Both the position numbers and the translations under genes were made by a program. The notes under the pieces were generated by a model. That model saw only the letters and a list, made by a program, of their open reading frames with translations, was not told where the DNA came from and did no database searches. From Diploptera punctata (Eukaryota > Arthropoda > Insecta > Blattodea > Blaberidae), in contig JASPKZ010003414.1 in assembly GCA_030220185.1 (NCBI GenBank), positions 124,001 through 188,000 of the forward strand: a stretch of DNA of 64,000 nucleotides. The letters run 5' to 3'. This document shows, piece by piece, positions 23,612 through 34,473 of the stretch (positions within the stretch are counted from its first letter, which is position 1; every line of letters begins with the position of its first letter).

Positions 23612-24919
23612 CACATTGGTGACGGGCCACGGAGATCTCCGTGTTTAAATGGCCAGCGCTAGACGACCGGTCACGGAGATTTCCGTTTTTACGTTTTCTA
23701 TGGCTTCCCTGCCTCTTCGCTTTTGAATGAGGCATTCAATTTTGTTTCTTCTCATTGTGAAATAAATGTTAGTTGTATTTGTACCCCTCTCTTCTCTTTT
23801 ATGAAATTTCCAACTTTACAGAATTGTTTACAAATTTATGACAGACGGCTGGTGAAATATGGAATTTTAGTGCGGGTAGTTAGGCGATTACGGGATACGT
23901 ATGTAACCTGTAAATATATTTTGCAGAGCGGAAAAATTAAAAGAAACTCTATTTTGCGTTCTGGAGCCGAATTTATATATGTGGCATCATGTCCAGCAGG
24001 ATAATTATTATAATAGTGTGGCTATAGCTGAAAATTTGCTCGAAAGAAGGACGAGAGCTTCTGAAGCAATAAAGATTAACAGAGGGCTTCCAAAATCATT
24101 TGTGGAAGCAGGAAATAAACTCAAACCAGGAGAAAGTGTTTTTGTAGTAAGGGGGACCTTTTGCTACAAACATTAAGAATGGTTAGCACATTGCATCAGG
24201 CAACACGAGAGTGGGAGGAGTAAAGTTGTAAAAATGCCCTATTGAATACTTCAATATAACAAGTATGTAAGGGTGTAGACAGGGCTGACCAATACCTATC
24301 ACATTACTCCATCCTTAGAAAAATAGTGAAATGGTGCTAGAAAGTTGTATTGTGGCTTCGGAATTGTACACTCTTTAATGCTTTCAGGGTCCATAAATTT
24401 CAAAATCCTAACAGCAAAATGTCAAACAGGAGTTCTTTGCATGAAACAGCCTCTTGTTTGGCAGTCGTGAAATTAGGAACAGATGACAGAGAAGACGAGG
24501 AAAGACAGAGAGAAAAGAAACCACTTCTAGGAGACCATCTCACGACCTACCAGGGAGGCTAAGACATTAAGAAAAATAAATTAACACCAACTATGATTGG
24601 AAAGAGAAAAATACCCTCAAAACTTTTCCGCGATTTTAGTGAACACAAGAAAAGAAACTCGCTACGTATGCTCTTTTGCACTTTGCCTTTACATAAAGGT
24701 AAATATTTCCAACGCTATCAAACTCTCAATTTCTACTAGAAAGTCTGGTGAGAACACTAATAAAGATATACTTATGCATTATTGTTATTGATTGTAAATA
24801 TATTGATGTAAAAGCCACACTGTGCTAGCGCGGTTTAAAATTTAAAAGTCCACCCTACTGACAGAAATGTCCGGTCCAGCAGCGGTGGGTGCAACGCAGA
24901 GCTGTCGGTCACCAATGTG
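23612..24919 (+). mobile_element. piggyBac-family transposon remnant
   Basis: Flanked by TTAA at 23608-23611 and 24920-24923, the obligate piggyBac target. The ends form a perfect 12-bp inverted repeat (CACATTGGTGAC). At 1.3 kb it is shorter than autonomous members (about 2.4 kb), so it is internally deleted. A repeat-rich subterminal zone with GGCCACGGAGATCTCCG and a diverged second copy follows the left end. Confidence 0.85.
23723..24560 (+). pseudogene. piggyBac transposase fragments
   Basis: Open pieces at 23723-24004, 23979-24176 and 24350-24562, plus linking text. Readable family segments: KYGILVRV, NYYNSVAIAENLLERRT, NRGLPKSFVEA, KLKPGESVFV, then near 24260-24340 GVDRADQYLSHYSILRK, and LFNAFRVHKFQNPNSKMS. 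These correspond to the middle and C-terminal parts of the catalytic core. The N-terminus and the first catalytic Asp region are missing and frames change at least twice. This is a cut-and-paste enzyme family; the copy is inactive. Confidence 0.75.
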
Positions 24920-25179
24920 TTAAGAGGAAGAAGAAGAAGAAGAATGTGATGTGATAGGATTTTTCTGAGTTCAAATTTGGATTCTGTAGGTACGTTTTAT
25001 CCTAGAAACAAAATTAGACTTAAACATAAACATAAATTTGCAGGTATTGTGAAACAAGGTTTTTCAGAAAATTACACATAATCGAAATTATTAACTATAA
25101 TTTCTGAGGAAATGTGACGTGATAGGAATTTTCCGAGTTCAACACTGGATTCTGTGAGTATGTTTCACACTAGAAACGT

Positions 25180-26079
25180 TCAGAAGTTCCATGCAATGAT
25201 ATCACTGTTGCCCAGTGTAATTAATAGGAGGTATCGTATATGCAACATTATTTATTAGGCGAATTTCGAATCCGTTCTAAGTTATTGGTTAGATCTGACC
25301 TACAGATACCATATTTACTTTCCTGTACACCTACGCGGTGATTGTTAAAAGTAAATAACTACTGTATATAAAAAGTGAACAACACCGGGATAAATTTCCG
25401 ATTAATAGGAAACAAAAAAATCAATGAATCGTAATCGAACACAAATCAGGTAGTGCATATCATGCATGTGAGATTATATATCTCTTTGAAGCTCTAATTA
25501 ATTCAGTCTGCAGTCTGCTCAACAACTGTCAACTCTCTAAACGACTTTTAATAGAATGTAATTTGGGAAATGCTTTGCAACGTGTGACAAGATTTTTTTA
25601 ACCTTACACCATGCGCATGCGCCAATTTATACTATGGTGTCATGCGATGCAGCCACCATATACACTACGTTTAAACTCGCGTTGCCAACGAACCTAAAAG
25701 CCGACCTAACACAATTCTAACCTGCGAAAGACTAGCCTAAAAGCTAACCTAACGCAATTGATGTAGTCTAACGTATGAAATAATACACATTACTTTTATT
25801 TTGTGTACGTTAATTATTGCAGACTCTATGTTGGCAGCACTGGAACTCAGAATATTCGTTAAAATCAATATGACTGCCACGTCTTCATGCAGTGTAATGA
25901 AAAATATTTTTCAAATAATCGTTAGAGAACATGTAAAAATCATTGTAAACGGTGGGAAATAATTTGAAAAATGAAACCCTAAGAATAAGGTTTGACAAGA
26001 GTTTATGAAGTAATTTAAAAAGTCCTGTCACATTTTGTAAAGTTTAGCCTCAATTTGTATTACAGGGATAATGTTTTGT
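25180..26079. other. No gene recognised; small CpG-richer island at 25610-25760
   Basis: The island holds CATGCGCATGCGCC and two variants of CCTAAAAGC(C/T)AACCTAACGCAATT, but no frame or RNA fold that I recognise. The CTAACCTAAC text resembles insect telomere repeat by chance only. Confidence 0.35.
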
Positions 26080-26950
26080 TTCCACATCTTGCACTATCGA
26101 ACCCGCACGTTCACGGCCGCGCGGATATAAGTTTTCCATACATCGCTATCCAGAGTCAATACCTGCCAATCATCCCCTGTAAAAATTTACTTCTCTCAAA
26201 ACATGGTTAATTTTTTTCTCCCGCCCTCATTCTTGGTCTACCAAATAAGTGTTTTCCCCTCTGGTTTTCCTACAAGAAGCTTACTCGTATCTCTTTCATC
26301 CCCCATTCGTGGAACATGTCCTGTCTATCGCAGTTGCGAGACTTAATTATTTTCGTTACATATGACTTCCTATAAAGATCGTGTGGTTTACTGTTAGTAG
26401 TCTGTTCTTCTGTATTTGGTCAAAAGTATTGTACTAACCTTTATTCTCAACTTCTTGTCATTTTTCTCTTTCCTAGAAGTAAGAGTCCTTGTGCTGTATT
26501 CATGTAATTTAATTGGGAGCATAACCGATTTATGTATTTTCAATTTAATGTTTTTTGAGAGAAATTGGGACGATAAGAGACTGTAATGCCTAATAGCATG
26601 CTTTTCCAGAACTGAGCCTTTGTTTAATTTTTTCTGCACCGCAAATCCTATTTTCAACTATTGTTATTGGTATTTTAATTCAGCCATTTCTTCAAAATGT
26701 TCCTAATTTGTTATAACTGTTAATTTCCATTATATAATGATTGTTTCCTTTGTTTGACATTTAATTGTATTGATGTTTTAGGTGGGAGTTATCAATTCAA
26801 TCGATCAAATCTCAATTTGTTTACGATATGCATGTTGGCTTTTATCATATCCTCGCTATCCTCTAATAATACTACATCATAAGCATATAATGAGAGATTA
26901 TTAATACCATCGAGTTGTACGCCATCCTTTATCCTCTAAGGAATTTATGG
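26080..26950 (-). pseudogene. LINE-A fragment, old and diverged
   Basis: Minus-strand remains of the reverse transcriptase from motif C/D to the 3' end. The best kept frame is 26394-26657, with QLFS-like FLSKNIKLKIHKS and RKEKNDKKLRIKV. The 3' end CGATAGTGCAAGATG lacks the usual GTTA tail. Many stops and shifts make this one of the oldest LINE-A copies here. Confidence 0.75.
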
Positions 26951-27081
26951 CATTCTATATTGCAAATATCCACCTATACAATATTTAATAAATTAAATAT
27001 TTCTTGGCAATTTTCGTTTATCTATAGATTAATTATATTACAAATTCTTATTATACTGCAGGTATAATTATATACATACAT

Positions 27082-27115
<34 letters not shown>

Positions 27116-27177
27116 TGTCTTAAGTAATCAATTGATTTGGCGTTTACTTGATGAAAATCCATTTTCGCATTAATAAA
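26951..27177. repeat. AT-rich flank with CA/TA microsatellite
   Basis: Compound ACACACACA and (TA)n run at about 27078-27114. No other feature. Confidence 0.6.
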
Positions 27178-27378
27178 ATAAAAATAAAAGTGTTACATTT
27201 TTATGATTATCATATTTATTTAAGTACAAATTCATTACAGCTGTTTCAGTACTTTGTACCTTCTTCAGACGAATACCATTCGAACAGTGCAAAATACTGA
27301 AACAGCTGTAACGAATTTGTATTTAAAAAAATATGAAAATCATATAAAACTTTAAAAGTATTATTTTTATTTAACTAA
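27178..27378. repeat. Foldback repeat, about 200 bp, arms about 85 bp
   Basis: The left arm (27178-27262) and right arm (about 27288-27378) are inverted copies: ATAAAAATAA, CATATTTATTTAA / TTAAAAAAATATG, TACAAATTC and ACAGCTGTTTCAGTA against TACTGAAACAGCTGT. The short centre holds GACGAATACCATTCGAA, itself a small inverted repeat. The arms carry the hammerhead-like motif described next. Confidence 0.7.
27230..27274 (-). ncRNA. Hammerhead-ribozyme-like motif (type I, minimal)
   Basis: Read 5'->3' on the minus strand from 27274: helix I strand AUUCGU, core CUGAAGA (27268-27262), helix II AGGUAC-AAA-GUACU with one bulged G, core GAA (27247-27245), helix III ACA-GC-UGU with a two-base loop, H17 = A (27236), helix I strand AUGAAU (27235-27230; one G-U pair). 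Every nucleotide of the CUGANGA and GAA core and the A15.1-U16.1 pair is present. Predicted cleavage lies between 27236 and 27235. Such minimal motifs are known from Penelope-like elements and retrozymes; origin and activity here are inferred. Confidence 0.5.
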
Positions 27379-30300
27379 TATATTGTCTTATTTTAGAATT
27401 TAACAAAAAAACATTTTTTCTGTCACCTTCAAGCACTCGCCTTCTGCAGTTATAAGCGGTCCTGAACATCCCCACCTCTAAGTCCCAGTTCATTCATATT
27501 TCGTCTCACACAACATTCTTAAGTCTTCTCTTTCTTCATTTTCCAAACATTTTCCACTCCAAGATATTCTTAGGGATTCAACAATACCCATTTGAGATGT
27601 CCATACCACCTTATTCGTCTCTCTCATATATAATTGCTCTAATCCAGTAAGTGCATTACGCCATTTAATATTAACTGTGGCCTTACATAATTAGCATGAT
27701 ACAGGGAACCAGTTGTTTGAAAACTAAAATAATTGTTAGTTGCAGGAACGCAATTAAGTAAATAATGGCTTTCACATGATACTGAAGTACCTATTTGTTA
27801 GTTTAATCTGAAAGTAATGTGGCTGGCACATAAGTGAAATTAGTAAACCTTTCGGAAGCTATTTTTTTAATTTTTGGGTAATATTAAAATGTAATGTCAA
27901 CTCAAGTATTATCATTTACAGCTCTGGGAGGTAAATTTCAAATTTCACTTATACCTTTAGACAATAAGCTGTAGATCGACTTACATATACTATAAAAAAC
28001 AAAAATCATATTTTTGTTTTAGTTATGCACTTTACCCGGCCAGTTAAAAAATTGCTTAATAGTATTTTTGAAAGTTAGTATCTTTAATATATTTTTTTTT
28101 CAATTTAATGGATTAATAATTTTTAATCAACAAAATATTTCAGTTTTCATGCAATGACAAACAAAATGTGTCAACAATTGAATTGTCAAGGGGGATGCCA
28201 CAAGAGTTTTGTGAATAATTTAGAATGGAACGTAGCGACGGGAGTAAATATTGTCCAAATGGATGAAATCTCGCGTATAAAGTACTATGTAATGAATTTA
28301 ATAGTAAACTATTTACTCAAATAATTTTTTAATAAATAATAATAATGGATAGGATATAATTTAAGTTAATTATTTTATAAAAATATATAATTTAATATTA
28401 TATGACAATGTTTAACCTTTTGTATTGTGTAACTTATAAAACGGATCAGATTTAACAATTTTCGGATAATTACGCATTATATCTGACAATTTCATTTCGA
28501 CAAAACTTCAGTGAGAGTAAATGGTTCAAACTAGCACGGGATAGTAAATTGAATTTCACGTTATTTAATCCCTAGGTTATGAACAGAACAGTCTTCAAAA
28601 TTCAAATGTAATTTTAAGTTAATTTTTTTATTACAAATGTAAGAAATGAGGTTACAATGAAACATAATATATAATTAATTTTCCTTAAAACGTTAATTGA
28701 TTTATTAGCGAGGAATATATCTTACAAACCTTCTCTCTTTCTAGTTTGTAGCAGATACCAAAAGTGATCGTGACAAAAATGCGTTTATATATTACATGTA
28801 CGTATGTGTGTCTTGTAAAGCTCTAGCGGCCGCAATTCATTTTTCTGAACCTGGATTGTCATATAGCAATCAATTAAGAATGATAAGAACGAGTTCGTTA
28901 ATCAGCAAAATCGTACCTTTAAGATTTGGAGTTCATATGAAGCCAAAAATTGAATATCGCTCCAGTCGCAGTAATTTTTTTAATGCTCAGAAAGAAACAT
29001 GGTATATGACACCGAATTAAATTAAGAAACGTATTCCCAAATAAGCTAAATCCGCCATCAAGGGGTTTACCTGAATGCTATAATTTAATAATAACTCAAA
29101 GGGTTGTCTTTTTTAGTTCCCTGGCAATACGATTACGACTTAACTAACAAAAAGTAAGAAGTATTTAATAAACCATCTAAATTGAGGTCATTTATAATTT
29201 TTATAAGGAATTTATATTTTTAAATCCTGCGTATTTAAAGTTAGTTAATAATTTAAGTATGGGACCACATATTCAATTTATGAGAAATTAAATTACTTTA
29301 TACAGACTTTCTGTCTTTACAGTTATTTATTTAAAAAAAGGTGATACATAAATATTTAATAAAACTAGTTTAAATTGTACGCATCCTGCACGTCACGTAG
29401 TTTGTAGTTGTAAGTTACCCTTGAGTTGTCTAGTTAACAGGAGTTGAGGGAAGAGTTGACTTGTGACCCTGTTTAGTGTCTCCTCTAAATAGAATCACAC
29501 GAGCAACTGTCAGGTACGGACGGTAAATCCAAGGCGCGGTTCATTAGTGCAAATAGATTCAAAGCGGTGCTACCTCTTATGGTTGTTACTGATATTTCAA
29601 TATTATAGGTTTACGATTGTATTTCGCTCTTGTGCCATGTTAGTAGAATCCCCACCCTTTACACAAGAGGCTTGGATTCGTTTCCAGGCGGAATAGGGTA
29701 TTTTTTATGTCTATCTCCTTGGGAGTGTGTGAGTGGAGGGTAAAAAATCTAAAAAATAAAACAAACTATAAAAACCAAAAGAATACCGGAAATAAACATT
29801 TTTCAAATAAATAAAAAATAGTTTTGATAGAAGCGTGTAGCTACATATTTAAATGTTATGGCTTATACGAGTGAGTCCACGTAACGTTTGAATCAATAAC
29901 TCACAAGAACATCTGAATTAATTTCGCGTTTAGCATCTGCAGGTGTATCAAGCAGGCTGTGTAGTTTTGTGTTTTTTGAAGTACTTGCGATGGTTTAATT
30001 TTAATGTTTGTTCAATGTATAGCGTTTGGGACTTATATTAAGGAGGTGCCGGATTCAAATACAGGTGCCGACACACCTGACTGGTATTTGTCCTCAATAG
30101 TCAAGCAAATTCCAGGTTAGAATTTCATCGCTACGACCCATTTAATTACGTTCTACATTTCACAATATTATTCGATATAAATAATAAATATAAATAAATG
30201 AAATAAACACACATTATGTGACCTAGATGTTAAATACGTCTTTAAAATTGAAATAAATAATGATATGGTAACATGAGATGTTAACTGTGGTGTCATGAGT

Positions 30301-30784
30301 CCAGTGGAGAACATTGAAACACATCACATGTGTTGATTACTTAGAAAAACCAGAATCAGGTTGGTAAGCACCGGGGTCTGAGCCAATATGTGTCTCGTAA
30401 AGTCAACTCACTCTGAATAAATTAGTTGTGAAATGATTGAATTGTTCCTGATAATAATTTCAAATCCAGCACTTACTAGAGGAAAACCAGAATATAACTT
30501 CAATTAGTATATTATTTATCGCCACTCTTTGACAGTTAAATTAATTTTGAGACATAAATCTGGCATTGAAAGGGGAAACACGTTATAGTCAGAGGTATCT
30601 TTTCAGGGATGAGGTTATGTCGTAAATATATGAAAAAGTATCCATATCTTTAGATCCTTGCCCACAAATCTACATCCTGAAAAATCCATTGACCGCAAGT
30701 GTGTTCCATCCTGTGGAGGTCGGGACCAGGAGTGACCACTAGTCTGTAACAACAGTCAATTAGTCGGGCCCGGGATATGAGTCT
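27379..30784. other. 3.4 kb with no gene recognised
   Basis: Very AT-rich. Weak tRNA/SINE-like box-B text occurs near 29690 (GGATTCGTTTCC) and near 30050 (GGATTCAAATAC), each without a convincing box A or fold. A 74-codon frame at 28796-29020 (+) has no family signature. No copies of the repeat families named elsewhere were noticed. Confidence 0.4.
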
Positions 30785-31790
30785 GTACTTCCCGAATTAA
30801 GACTATAATAATTAAAGCTATACAAAATGTATATGACAATTGCATATCTAAAATTAAAATTGGTAGTAAATTGTCACACGGTTTTACGATAAATAAAGGT
30901 CTACGTTAAGGTTGTTTGTTGTCTGTCACCGACTCTATTTAAAATATATGTACATGAAATATTAAAGAATTGGAGGGGAAAATGTTCAAGCATCTGAATT
31001 CCTATTTCAAACAATAAAACTTTATACAACTTACATTTCGCAGATGATCAGTTGTTAATTGCACACAATTATGAAAATTTGGAAAATATGACTAGAAAAT
31101 CATAAAAGAATATGATAAATGGGGATTCGTTTTGAACATGAAGAAAACAAAATATTTATCAAATGGTGAACCAGAACAAAATTTAATTTCGCAGACTGGA
31201 GAAAAAAAAAATATTGTAGTGAGATTATATATTTAGGAATTAAAATAATTGAAAAATGGAAGTTATGAAGAGGAAATAAGAAATAGAAATAATAAAGGAA
31301 AATTTGCAATTGCTTGCCTCAATGGAATATTGTGGGATAAAGATATAAGTAATAAAAATAAAATGTATTTATATATATATATATATATATATCATACAAT
31401 TGTTAAAAGCATCATTACTTATGGAGCAGAACTTTGGTCAAAAACAAATAAGTATATTTTGGCTACGGAATGAATTTTATACGAAGGGCAGTAAGAATTT
31501 CAAGAAGAGAAAATTAGAAACTCAGTTATAAGAGAGAAAATGAAGATTGAAGACACTTTTTAGATTGTATTAAAACTCATCAATTAAGATGTCTAGAAAT
31601 GGAAGAGAATCGACTACCAAAATGTGTTTTGGAATGGAAACCTGAGCAAAGACGAGGCAGAGAAGACCTAAAACCTCCTGGAGTCAGGGAATATATTTAT
31701 ATATGAAGGAGAAACATCTATAACCAGGAGATTAGATGGACCTAAAAAAATGGCTATTAGGAATCGGAAGATGTCAAAGACATTAACCAA
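30785..31790 (+). pseudogene. LINE-B reverse transcriptase fragment, diverged
   Basis: Plus-strand text across frames: GFTINKGLR*GC (motif B), FADDQLLIAHN equivalent near 31040 (motif C region), KKTKYLSNGE, then the open 31249-31473 with NNKGKFAIACLNGILW and YHTIVKSIITYGAELW, followed by EENRLPKCVLEW near 31600-31640. A TA microsatellite (31371-31393) has grown inside the coding region. Dead. Confidence 0.7.
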
Positions 31791-31879
31791 CCGATGATAT
31801 CCATCTATCTCTCTATCTACTTTCCGAATGCATATTTCAAAAGCTACCTTGCAATTGATATCTAACTCAGATATTTCAT

Positions 31880-32565
31880 AAACTATTTTTGAGGATCAAT
31901 GCATGCATTAAATGAAATATGTAAATTATACGATCTAAAAATTTCTGTAAGGAAAACGAAGACCATGGCTTTTAGAGGAAGAGATCCAGTGAGAACCAAA
32001 ATTATTTTAGAAAATCAAAGTATAGAACAGGTGTCTAGTTTCAAATATTTGGGCTGTGATGTTGGCTACAATGTGGAAAGAGATATTGACTCCAAAATAA
32101 ATAAATTTCAGACGGTGTGTGGAACAATACAGAGAACATTCAAAAATAAAATTAGAAAAGAAACCAAGATAAAAATGTATAATGTTATGGCGGTTCCCAC
32201 AATATTGTATGGATGTGAAACTTGGGCTCCAGTGAAAAGACAGAAGGATAGAATACAGACGGCAGAGATGCGGTTCCTAAGACAAGTAAAAGGATGTACA
32301 AGACTTGATAGAATAAGAAATGAGGATATAAGAGAAGAATTGAAAGTACAGCCTTTGTTGGATAAAGTCACGAATTACAGACAGAAATGGATTGATCACA
32401 TGGATGGAATGAGCAAGGAGAGATATCCATTGTTAGCCAGAAATTATCAAGCAAGAGGAAGGCGTGATGTTGGAAGACCTAGAAGACGTTGGGCTGATGC
32501 AATATGAAGTCGGAACGGGCAATTGCCTAATCCTTGGAGTGATGATGATGATGATGATGATTTTT
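31880..32565 (+). mobile_element. LINE-C 3' fragment with GAT tail
   Basis: Contains the open frame 31899-32507 and a 3' end CCTAATCCTTGGAG followed by about six GAT/TGA repeats at 32540-32563. The start, near 31880, falls within motif C/D of the reverse transcriptase. It abuts the LINE-B fragment on its left. Confidence 0.75.
31899..32507 (+). pseudogene. LINE-C reverse transcriptase C-terminal fragment, 202 codons open
   Basis: The first Met is internal to the original protein. Order: LYDLKISVRKTKTMAFRG (motif D), SFKYLGCDVGY (motif E), KETKIKMYNVMAVPTILYGC (thumb), AEMRFLRQVKGC, NEDIREELKVQPLLDKVTNY, WIDHMDGMSKERYP and GRRDVGRPRRRWADAI at the very C-terminus. The frame is uninterrupted to its natural stop, so this fragment is fairly young, but the palm with the catalytic aspartates is missing. 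Confidence 0.8.
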
Positions 32566-33214
32566 GAGGAAGGTAAGAGTAGAAACAAATTGCATTTGAA
32601 CATCATCATCATCATCCTGTCTAGAAGCAGTAGGCCTAGTGGTTTCTTACGATCTCCAACCATTTCCTCTGGTAGTTTAATTTTCCCCCGAGGTGTGTAG
32701 TGAAGCATCTATCAGGGAATTCTGATATGTTCACATGCTGAAATCAGTCGCATCTCTATTGTTGTAAGTAAATAACAAATTGTGTTATTTATAATTCTTC
32801 TGCAATGTCAGTATGATCCATCTTATGATCCATAAACACTGCAGTCAGAGTTTTTCGCAGAAATCTCACTTCTGCGTCTGTCAAGGGTCGTTCGTCTTGG
32901 AGTCAGCTTTGCTGACATAACATAGAATTTAACTTGCCCAAATGTAATATATTTTTAATCTTGTTTGCTTGCATGCTTTTGTAATTGGATACACACGTTT
33001 TATTATACTCACTGGTGTAGTGTAATTTTGGTTTCAGAAATAGCATTTTGTATTTTCATATAGTAAAAATATATTATAATAATGTTATCCTACGTGAAAT
33101 GAACTCACTAAGGAAACAACATTGATAAGAATTAAGTTGACAAATATTTTAATAGAACTAGGTAATAAATAAATAAATAAATATATTTTTATTCAGGTTT
33201 GTTTCTGTTATTTA
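32566..33214. other. No gene recognised
   Basis: Contains CATCATCATCATCCTGTCTAGAAGCAG near 32600, a possible worn LINE tail in the opposite sense, and otherwise AT-rich unassigned sequence. Confidence 0.35.
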
Positions 33215-34290
33215 CAGAGGTATCCGCAACCAAAATATAAATGTGTTTTCTTCCACACTTCCCGATCGTGTGCGTCTGTTTCTGGCATATTTATCTTCTT
33301 CATGTCGTCCTGAATACCCTTTATCCAAGTTGGCTTTGGTCTACCACGTGTTCCTTTTCCAGGAGGTATTCATTTTAATGTTTATTTGTTTGTTTCTGTG
33401 TCCCTTCTTCTCATTATATTTCCATACCATCTTAGATTTCTTCAATCTCTTGTACAATATCCTTTTCTACATTCATAGTATCTCTTATTATATTATTTTT
33501 TATTTTGGCTAATTTTGATATTCTTGCCGATCTTATTAAAAAGTCCATTTCTGTGACCTATAATTTGTTTCTGTGTGTTTGCTTCAACGTCCATGTTTCC
33601 GCACCATATAATAAAATACTCTTCACAATTGTGTTATATATTAATAATTTAGTCATCTTGATTATAGGCCTAATCCTACTCCATAAAATATAATTTAATA
33701 TGCCAATAACTATTTTGCCTCTATTATTTTTTCGATCTCTATAATTCAGACGATCCACCTTCTTGAATTATTGATGCAAATACTTAAAATATTCCACTGC
33801 TTTAATCTTTGTTCCATTTATTTCTAAATCCTCGGAAATGTCTGTGCTCATACATTTTGTTTTATTATAATTAATTTTGAACCCCATCTTGAGTTTCTCT
33901 TACTCCAGTTTCCTACCAATATAGTTTGCCTCTTCACCAATGAAGAAGTGACTATCACTTGATCATCTGCGAATAATATGTGGATGTAAGTATTGTTTCT
34001 AAATTTAATTTTAAGTACCATTTGGTTACAGTTCTTTGGCCATTCCTGTAATAAAATATCTATGTATATTTTAAATAATGTCGCGGTGGAATTGTGCACC
34101 ATTTAAATAACCCTTTTGTAGTTATCAACTTTACCATTATGTTGAGTTCTGAACCAATTTTAACTCTATTAATTTTGTTTATTATTAAAGTATTATAATT
34201 TAAAACATTTTGTCCTTTAATTCTTACCTCTTTTATAATGGTTGTGGGGAACAGTATGTGTTCAGGGCCTCTGAGCCCCATCGTCAGAAT
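33215..34290 (-). pseudogene. LINE-B reverse transcriptase fragment
   Basis: Minus-strand pieces in order: 34060-34281 (VKIGSELNIMVKLITTKGLF, before motif B), 33848-34102 (ATLFKIYIDILLQEW, HILFADDQVIVTSS, motif C with both Asp), 33558-33758 (DRKNNRGKIVIGILNYILW, IYNTIVKSILLYGAETWTLK). The C-terminus runs to about 33215 in broken frames. Same plan as 30785-31790 and 63212-64000. Dead through frame changes. Confidence 0.75.
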
Positions 34291-34473
34291 TGAGTAATTT
34301 GTACATTGGTTCTTATCTCAATTCTTGCTAGATTGACATTAGGTAACCTGTTCGTATTTATATTAAGCTTTTCATGGTTATGTTAATTAATGATGATTCA
34401 ATTTTTCTGTCCATTTTAACGATTAAACTAATTCATTAAACCTGCCGTTTATAAATTACCTGTAACATAATTA

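Larger units (their letters stand above)
23525..24942 (+). mobile_element. Short retroposed fragment with GAA tail, interrupted by piggyBac
   Basis: The two parts 23525-23611 and 24924-24942 make a fragment of about 106 bp ending in (GAA)5-type repeats, the tail seen on LINE-B and LINE-C here. A perfect 12-bp direct repeat, AATGTGATGTGA, lies at 23513-23524 and 24943-24954, as expected of target-primed insertion. Which LINE family donated it is unclear. Confidence 0.6.
23442..25170 (+). repeat. Short tandem repeat split by nested insertions
   Basis: Segments CAGGTATTGTGATACAAGG...TTTCTGAGGAAATGTGATG (23442-23524) and CAGGTATTGTGAAACAAGG...TTTCTGAGGAAATGTGACG (25042-25118) are copies, as are GTGATAGGATTTTTCTGAG...CCTAGAAAC (about 24949-25013) and GTGATAGGAATTTTCCGAG...ACTAGAAAC (about 25119-25179). 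Removing the insert at 23525-24954 leaves about 1.5-2 units of a repeat near 170 bp. Confidence 0.6.

Noticed and set aside
25690..25760. CTAACCTAAC text resembling insect telomere repeat (TTAGG)n
   Set aside because: Only one or two non-tandem matches with other sequence between; no array.
29640..30120. Two box-B-like sites suggesting extra SINEs
   Set aside because: No box A, cloverleaf or repeat partner in the window supports them.
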